In this document: piece by piece, positions 57,096 to 64,000 of the stretch
Position numbering within the stretch: position 1 is the first letter of the stretch
Layout: each line of letters begins with the position of its first letter
NCBI GenBank assembly: GCA_039111635.1
Contig: JBCAQO010000006.1
Span: 186,001 to 250,000 of the forward strand
Reading direction: 5' to 3'
Origin: Heterobasidion occidentale
Taxonomy: Eukaryota; Basidiomycota; Agaricomycetes; Russulales; Bondarzewiaceae
DNA: 64,000 nucleotides
Notes under the pieces: generated by a model
What the model saw: the letters and a program-made list of their open reading frames with translations, nothing else
The model's database searches: none
What the model was told of the DNA's origin: nothing
Position numbers and translations under genes: made by a program

Positions 57096-59328
57096 ATGGC
57101 CTCCTCTTCTTCCTACGACGACGACAAAGAAAAGGGCCATGTCGCGGTCGTCGCGCCTGGCGCTTTGGACACGACCGCGCGTGGATTGGAAGAAGAACGC
57201 CGATATGGGCGCATCGGGCCATTCCTCGCAAAAGTATTCAACAGCGGTGTTGAATCTCGTGGTGTTGAGCGTGTACCAGAGGACCAGCGCGAGGACAAAC
57301 ACGCGTGGAATAAGTGCGTCTGCAATTAACCACTTTTTCACGTATAGATGTGCGCATATACTTACCGTGGTCTTTGCAAAACTGCGTAGCTTGTTGATGT
57401 GGTGGTGCGTGCGCGCGATGAACATTCAACTGTTCATCCTTGTTCCCGCACCTCGTTGACCTGAGCGCCCCACCCCGTGCATACAACACGGCTCCTTGAA
57501 CTCGCAGGTCCGTCAACATGGTCCTCACCACCATCCCCATCGGCGTCCTCGCGCAAGAATTCTACACACTCACGCTCCCGTGAGTATCTCCCCCTCTCTT
57601 GCTTATCTGGAACATTTGGCACGTCAGATTACTCAGACGAAATTTGAGCGCGCAGGCACGCAATCGCGACGATCTTGTGTTTTGGCGCGCTGGGGGCTGT
57701 GGCCACGGCGTTCATCGCGACGCTGGGCCCGCAGACAGGCCTGCGAACGATGATCATTGCCCGCTTCAGCTCGGGCTACGTCGGCGGAATCATCTACTCC
57801 GTGCTCAACATCCTCACGCAGTACGTCTTCTCCTCTTACTCGACACCGCCTCGTCCCGTTCTTACAGATTCCCTTTTGCGCCGCATAGACTCGGCTTTTC
57901 GACCACAGCCGTCATCCTTGGCGGCCAGACGCTCGCATCCATCAACCCGGGCACGCTCCCGCTCGTCGTCGGCATCATCATCGTCGGCGTGTGCAGCCTG
58001 ATCCCGTGCTTCGTCGGGTACGACATGGTGCACCGCTACGAGCGCTACGCGTGGGGCGTGATCTTCATCGTCATGCTCTGCCTGTGGGGGCTCGCCGGGC
58101 ACGCGGGGTTCGACATCAGCGCACAGCGCGCGCTCGAGGACAAAGGAAAGAGCCTTTCGGCGGACGTGCTGAGCTTCGGCGGGATCGTGTTTGGGTCGTT
58201 CAGCGGGGTGCGTGCGCGCTCGCATTCCTTCGATTCGTGTCCGCGCTCTCCGCTCTGACCGTATATGCTCGCCCACAGTGGGCCCCCGTGGCGGCGGACT
58301 ACAACTGCAGGCTCCCTGCGGACACCTCGTCTGTGAGGATCTTCACGCTCACGTTCTTTGGGCTGTTCCTGCCGATCTGCTTCTCTGAGATCCTCGGCGC
58401 GGCGCTCATGACACTCCGCGATCCCGCGTATGCGGCCGCGTTCGATGAGGGCGAGACGGGCGGGCTCCTGGCGCGTGTGCTGCAGCCATGGGGCGGGGGA
58501 GGCAAGTTCCTGCTCGTGGTGCTAGCGTTATCTGTCGTGTGAGCGTTCCCGTCGTGTCCAACGCCTTGTCTTCTTCGCTCATCTCCTCACAAAACTCAAC
58601 CCGATACAATTCGATTACGCATGCAGCGCAAACAACATTCCGAATACCTACTCGGCCGGGCTCTCCATCCAAGCGCTCGGCCGCCCCTTCGCGCGCGTCC
58701 CGCGCTTCGCGTGGACGTCCCTCGTCTTCGTCGCCTACACCGTCGCGGGGGTCGCGGGGCGCGAGCACTTCGCCACCATCCTCTCGAACTTCCTCGCCAT
58801 CCTCAGCTACTGGACCGCGTTCTTCATCGTCATCGTCGCAGAGGAGCACTTTGTGTTCCGGCGCGGGCTGGGGCTCCTCGGGCGGATGACGCGCGGGCAC
58901 AAGTGGGCCGAGGAGCAGGGAGGGTATAATCTGGACGATTGGGATTCGCCGGGGAGGCTGCCGCTTGGCGTCGCGGGGATCCTGGCGGGGTGCTTCGGCG
59001 TCGCGGGCGCGGTCGTCGGCATGGCAGAGGTGACGTCCCCATTCTCTCCTGACTGCTGCGCTCGCTCACGCCCGCTTCGCCCATTTTTTCGTGCACTTAG
59101 GTATGGTACATTGGTCCCCTCGGCGCCAAAGCGGGGACTGGGTTCGGCGCGGACCTGGGGTTCGAGGCGAGTCGCGCGTCTCTCCTCTCTCACTCTTTCT
59201 TTTTATTCAACGCCACTTCGCTTTGTGTGCTCTTCTGGCGTGTTGCGTGGTACCAGCTCGCGGCGGGGTTCGCAGGCGTGACGTACGTGCCGCTGCGCTG
59301 GCTGGAAATACGGCTTACGGGGAGGTAG
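57096..59328 (+). CDS. NCS1-family permease (purine-cytosine/Fcy type)
   Basis: Predicted plasma-membrane proton symporter for purines and cytosine. Nine exons (57096-57313, 57390-57404, 57508-57579, 57656-57820, 57889-58207, 58279-58538, 58627-59029, 59101-59166, 59257-59328) join to 529 aa with all phases consistent. The N-terminal ~65 residues are hydrophilic and cytosolic. Landmarks: NMVLTTIPIGVLAQEFYTL, GPQTGLRTMIIARFSSGY, GFSTTAVILGGQTLASIN, VGYDMVHRYERYAW, WAPVAADYNCRLP, and NNIPNTYSAGLSIQALGR, ending PLRWLEIRLTGR. About 12 hydrophobic segments. Exon 2 is only 15 nt. The last intron uses a GC donor (GAG-GCGAGT), required by the LGFELAAGF join. It belongs to a different branch from the NCS1 gene at 20169. 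No catabolic partner gene is adjacent. Confidence 0.86.
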
Positions 59329-59859
59329 TGCTGGGTCAGGTAGGGAGGTCGTTGATGTGGCACCTCGCTGGTGCGGTGTAGTTGCTAGTGTATGATCGCT
59401 GTTTGTAGGTCAGACCGAAGAAGCTGAGGCTGGGGACAAATGTCAGGGATGAGTCGACGATACTTATCAAGGGGTTGCTGCTGCCGTTCACTATAAGACA
59501 AGGCTGTAGAGCGAGAAGGCGATAACACGGTTTGTTCGCCGGCGTGCCTTTGTCTGTCTTGATATCAACCAGTTCATTACTCAGTTCCTTGTACGGTTGA
59601 GAGCAGAATCGGAATCGGAAATCAATATTCATGCACGCTGTTCATTATATGTAGTCCACAACATGTAGCGTCGATCCTAGACAAGATGACTTCTCAGGGT
59701 TGGCCCATACTCGAATGTAACACCAACTGTATCAAGATCAGAGTCCAGCTACTAGCAATCGATCCGAAATATATGCCCCGTCCACGCGCGAGATGACATC
59801 CAGCACGATCGCTTTCAACGCGTCGAACCATTCTTGTTCAGACTGGCAACCGATTAATA
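59329..59859. other. Intergenic region
   Basis: 3' region of the permease. A 98-codon minus-strand frame (59336-59632) has no recognisable features. Confidence 0.35.
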
Positions 59860-60485
59860 TCAGTTGCTGAATAGGTGCAGAAGACTGTCGTCTCTCCAAA
59901 GAACTGGCCAAAGCCAGGAGATACGGTGTTTGCTCGGGCTCCTGGAAGCTAATGCGGAGAAGTCATAGGCGAAGAAGCATAGTGTGTGTAATTTAGGAAG
60001 GACCACGCGTTGGGGTGTGCCAGGGCCAAGTAGAGCTGGGGGTGGTGTGTCAGGGTCGAGTAGAGCTGGCACAAAGACCGTGTCCGCCATACGTCCAATT
60101 GCCGCACGGTGTCAGAGCGCAAAAAATCCGCTAATCCAAGCAGTGGGTGCCAGTCCGCGAGGTCAATGCGGATGATTTGGATGTTGTATGGCTCCAATGC
60201 TGCACAGAGTGCGTGTGCCATCTGGGTACGGGGTCCATTATTATCACGCAAGCGTTCCGGATTCGGAAACTCAAGCAGCAGGCGAAGGCTGCCACCAACG
60301 ACGGATGGCTTGGACACGACACCTTGGAAAGCGACGGGCTGAACGCAAGGAGTGATCTTTATGACGGGATGGCGGTATTGGTGCATGTCTGAAAGCTCAA
60401 ACAACAGAGAAGAAGATTTGCCGGCAGCTGGCGAGACAGCAACTGAACCCTCGCAGACATTCATGGAGAAGCTGAGTGTCTGCAA
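59860..60485 (-). pseudogene. F-box/LRR-like gene remnant
   Basis: A minus-strand frame from 60485 has leucine-rich content (VVGGSLRLLLEFPNPERL, IIRIDLADWHPLLGLADF) like the C-terminal half of basidiomycete F-box proteins. Near 60003 the frame seems to slip: AHPNAW continues better as LPKLHTLCFFAYDFSA in the next frame, which ends at 59860. No F-box is present, so it is incomplete. Its first ~20 codons lie inside the 0.9 kb segment also found at 36-37 kb. Confidence 0.35.
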
Positions 60486-61320
60486 AACTTATGATTAGTC
60501 TTCGTTGCAGAGGCCTTATCGATATTATGCGACACTCATCTACCATGCGACACCAATCTGCTGGTCATCGACGACGTTTCGGTGTAAAAATCATTGTATA
60601 TGCGCGCTTTGACGCGTCGCAGAGCAATGTCATGGATGTTTGACGTGATGACAAAGATAAAGAAGAAGCGAAGGAATCACTTCATTTTCCTTGCATAGAA
60701 AAATCGTATGAACCGCGGCGCCGTAAGGATCTCCAATTCGCGTGAAAATGCACTAATTGCCGTCTGACGCACCTTTGTCCCCCTAATATGGCGCACTCGG
60801 CCAATATCAGTGCCCATCGCAGACTTGTAGTTGCGCCCAATTCACCGATAGCTGTATCTACGGCTCGAAGAAAAAAAGCAGTTCTGAGGACACAGTCATA
60901 CAACTTCAGACGCACGAGACGGCAAGACGTACCACTCAGCTTGGAACACTTGATTGATCCTATCATACATCGCATCACCCTCAGTGCTTGAATACCCTCA
61001 TGGAAGTCCGTTGGGATAATGCATAGGGGCGCATACAATGACCTGTGTGCATTTGCGGCTGATTAAAGGATGGCCAGAGGATCAAGATGGGTCATTTAGT
61101 AGATCAAATTCCTTGATCAGAATGGCCTGTTGTTCGCGTCTGAGATCAGAGGGCAAATTATCCAGTCTAATCGCTCGACTGAGCATGAAGTGTGATGAGT
61201 GTGGGATGAGAGGAAGAGCCCGGCCTATCCCGGCCCGATCGACTGAACTCCTCACGGCCCTCTGGCGCCGTCTGGGATCACCAATAGTCACCAATTCGAT
61301 GAACTTTTCTCTGACGAGGG
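60414..61320 (-). repeat. 0.9 kb duplicated segment, right copy
   Basis: Reverse complement of 36210-37117. Here it sits directly against the right arm of the large inverted duplication (junction at 61320). Confidence 0.75.
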
Positions 61321-61697
61321 TTTGAAACATGGCGACTTTTACATACAGTCGGCAGACCCCCGTCGTATGGATGCCTGACTTTCATGCAGAGCGTGACTTG
61401 CTGCGGGACGTGCGGGTTAAGGTAACCAATGTCATATATACGAGAACATACGATAACAAGAACAGCGTAGCGTACAAAGCGACATGCGAGAGCGAGCGAG
61501 ACGGATCAGAACGAGTCAAAACATGATAAATATATACGAGAGGCGGAGAATCGACAACGACTACTAGCGTCGTCAAGAGGAGGCCGAGGGAGTGTGGAGT
61601 CTGATTGAACGAAAGACGCGGGGAGAATGTGTTTATAGACGACAGGGGGTGCGGTCCGTGGCTTTGTGCAGGACGAGGGTAAAGTGAATTGCGCCCA

Positions 61698-62651
61698 CTA
61701 CTGATGCGAAGGCACGCTCTTGAAACTCTTGACGCTTTTGGAGCTCTTGAGACTCTTCGAGCTTACGCTACCCTGCGAGGCAGACCAGTCAGCGTCACGG
61801 ATGAATGAGAGCAATATGGACCGAAAGGAACTTACAAGCACAGTCTTGAGGCCCTGGAGGATCCCCTTGACTCCATGCTTCATCTCGGGGTTTGCATCGG
61901 GGCGAGCTTCGGAAAGTAGCTGATGCAGATCGACCTCGGAACGATTGACGGAGAAATCGGCCCTATCAGCATCTGCATATCTACGAGTAGAAGGGCCAGG
62001 AGAGGGTGAGTCGGATGAGGTGCGGATGGACTCTCGAGCGAATTCGAGGGGTTCCAACGGAGGGAAGATCTCGAGATTTGGGGGATGAGCTGGGTCGCAG
62101 CGTTGGCGGTATCATTCAATATCTGGGGAAACTGCGATTGATCCACGGGGATGCCCATCTTGAGACTGCGTATGAGGGCTTCGACAGTATCAGTTAATTT
62201 TGACAGCTGCTTTTGAAGGTCCTCATGCTGCGAGCGTGACGACTTTTCGAGGGAAGCCAGCCTCTCGTCGATAGATATGAACTTATCAGTATGTTCATCC
62301 AAAGTCTTTTCGAGGGAGGTGAGCTTAGTACTATGTTCATCCAGGACTTCGCCTTGTGCGCGAAGAGTGCCCTCGATGGCATCAAATCTGGCGCTCGATC
62401 TCGTGCTCAGCGAATTGATCCTCTCACTGAGCGACAAACGTTCGCGTATGATGTGCTGAGATTCGGTATCGTTATCGGTTCCAAACGTGTATGCCACTGG
62501 GACGTCACATATCAGCACGCAGCGCGGCCAACGACAGAAAGCGACCAGGACTAACTAGAGTGCCTATTCGTAGAGTCAGGTGCAGAGGGAGCTACCTGGG
62601 AGGTAGTCGATGGAAGCGATGAATGAGATCCGTATGACCTAGGCTCGCCAT
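61698..62651 (-). pseudogene. Coiled-coil protein, right copy, two frameshifts
   Basis: Exons by homology with the left copy: 62651-62556, 62496-61836 and 61772-61698. The first exon lacks one C (GCCTAGGTC against GCCTCAGGTC), shifting the frame after three codons. The second lacks one C in a CCCC run near 62055 and one 42-bp repeat unit. Lengths confirm this: 96 against 97 nt, and 661 against 704 nt. The coiled-coil part itself remains open. Either a pseudogene or a copy affected by single-base sequence errors. Confidence 0.6.
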
Positions 62652-62976
62652 GTTGAGTGCTTTCGATATGAGGATGTCGTCGGATGACGTGGAAGGGGAG
62701 AACGACGAGAACGACGAGAGAGAGAGGGAGAGGAGGGTGGACGGGGAGATACGGACGCGATAGGCAGGAGACTTATAAAGAACGAGCTTGCGTTGTTTAT
62801 CCATATCGGACATATCGATGGGATGGCGAAGGCGAGGATGGCGGCGGGGCGTTGGTTGGTTGCTCTTTCGAACAACTGACTCGGCTCCTGCCCACTTTCA
62901 CACTCCGCGGTCCCCACGGTGCCGGCATCCAGCCGCCGACGGGCAGGCTTGGCACCGCCATCCCCCACATCCCACC
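62652..62976. promoter_or_regulatory. Shared divergent promoter, right arm
   Basis: Counterpart of 45109-45429, with the TATA-like CTTATAAAG and GA-rich tract preserved on the coiled-coil side. Confidence 0.5.
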
Positions 62977-64000
62977 ATGGCAGAGTCCGTGCTCGACAAT
63001 TTCACGGTGCTCGACGAGGTTGTGCAGCTCGTCTATCAGGGCAGCTCTATGTTCGTTGTCCTCTCGCACGTCAAGGACGACGCTTGGCTTTTGCACGCGG
63101 GACTCGCCCGGGAGGGACGATGGTGGCAAGGGAGATGGCTCGAGAACGACGTGCTCCACTTCGTGGTACGCCGCTTACGGTCGCGCGACACGACTGCGCA
63201 CGCTCAATTCGTCACATCACCAGGGTGAGAAGGTGCCCGAGCTTCTTGAAAAGTTTGCGGATCGATTGCTATCAGCCTTCACCAAGAAGGAGCTCAGCAT
63301 CGATAACTGGGACCCGCTCTCCGAACGCTCCCAGGACTTGAAGGTCAGCCAGCGCTAACCTTCTTCCATTTCGTCACGTAATTTTTTTGCTCCCCCACCA
63401 GCTGATTCTGGGCCCTGGCGCGAAAAGGCCTGTTCACATCGCCCTGACGGAGATGACCCCGCGCGAGGCAGCCACGTTTGCCGCAGGAGAGTTCGCCGCT
63501 GTGAGTCCCACCCCGACCCGAAAATACTGACGAATCCTCAAGCCTCGCCAGATCGCACTGCAAGCTCAATCGCACCAGTGCCGTCTCTATCCCTTCGCGT
63601 ATCCTCAAACCCGTACGCTCCCTCGCCATCGGCAGATTTACTGATCGGTTGATTTCTGTTTCGCATCTTTCAGCCGAAACCCACGATGATCTAAAGCGCC
63701 GGCCTGCTCTCAGCCCCAGCGCGGATCGTCACCAGCCCCCTTCAAAGTTCCCGAAACACCGAAACACCGATCCCGCGAAGCCACCCAGCCTCTTTCCTCT
63801 CCACCGATCCCGCCCAAGAAGCGCCGACGCTCTTCCTCAAGCCCCCCGCCTCCAGTCCGTCCACCCAAGCCCTCAACTTCAACCTCCCCTTCAACGGCCA
63901 CAAGATCAGCGCAAGACCAAGACGTCGGCAAAGGGAAACGCAAGGCGAAGCCGCTCGCAATCAAACCGACCCAGTCTGAGCTGCTCGCACGCGAAGAGAT
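62977..64000 (+). CDS. Possible XRCC4-superfamily (PAXX/XLF-like) protein, right copy, partial
   Basis: Exons 62977-63165, 63224-63343, 63402-63500, 63552-63612 and 63674 onward, cut by the window end. The first four are in frame and encode about 156 residues: a beta-rich head (SSMFVVLSHVKDDAWLLHAG), a helical segment (KVPELLEKFADRLLSAFTKK) missing from the left copy, and LILGPGAKRPVHIALTEMT. In exon 5, one base fewer than the left copy (AGCCCCAGCG against AGCCCGCAGCG near 63715) shifts the tail out of the frame encoding the basic PPKKRRRSS cluster; the shifted frame stays open to the window end. The family link is a weak structural impression, not a match to a defined motif. Confidence 0.45.

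Larger units (their letters stand above)
61319..64000 (-). repeat. Right arm of large inverted duplication (runs off the window)
   Basis: Reverse complement of 44083-46812 with scattered substitutions and small indels; continues past the window end. Confidence 0.85.

Overview
The window is nuclear DNA of a filamentous basidiomycete, most likely an Agaricomycete. Genes are broken by many 50-65 nt introns with GT..AG ends. The families are typical of these fungi: GH79 glucuronidase, DUF6593, F-box proteins and NCS1 permeases. The repeats are fungal Ty3/gypsy-type. Gene models were built by eye from donor and acceptor sites, reading-frame phase and protein-family consistency. For every model called intact, the exon lengths sum to a multiple of three.

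Layout: 0-26.3 kb is an ordinary gene-rich segment. In order it carries an acidic unknown protein (+), a bacterial ManC-like mannose-1-phosphate guanylyltransferase with a fungal N-terminal extension (+), a single-span membrane protein (-), a DUF6593 protein (+), a secreted GH79 enzyme (+), an F-box protein (+), nicotinamide riboside kinase (+), a soluble fumarate reductase fused to cytochrome b5 (+), an NCS1 nucleobase/ureide permease (+), and convergent to it a large hydantoinase/oxoprolinase-DUF917 protein (-). The last two look like a transport-plus-catabolism pair for hydantoin-like compounds.

27-55 kb is a repeat-rich accessory region. Four diverged copies (A-D) of one zinc-finger gene lie on the minus strand at 27.6, 32.8, 48.8 and 52.8 kb, each with the same promoter segment and 3' flank. 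Degenerate lectin-like fragments recur between units. The array is interrupted at 36.2-46.8 kb by a 0.9 kb duplicated fragment, an inverted piece of array flank, a gag-only LTR element whose two LTRs face each other, and one arm of a large inverted duplication. Copy C is a mosaic of the A/B and D types and has a disrupted first exon.

The inverted duplication has a left arm at about 44.1-46.8 kb and a right arm from 61.3 kb past the window end. Each arm carries a divergent gene pair: a possible XRCC4-superfamily protein and a heptad-repeat coiled-coil protein. The left arm has an intact coiled-coil gene and a frameshifted partner. The right arm has a frameshifted coiled-coil gene and a partner whose N-terminal exons are intact but whose tail is out of frame.

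55-61 kb holds a purine/cytosine-type NCS1 permease (+) and a decayed F-box-like gene. No tRNA, rRNA or CRISPR feature was recognised.
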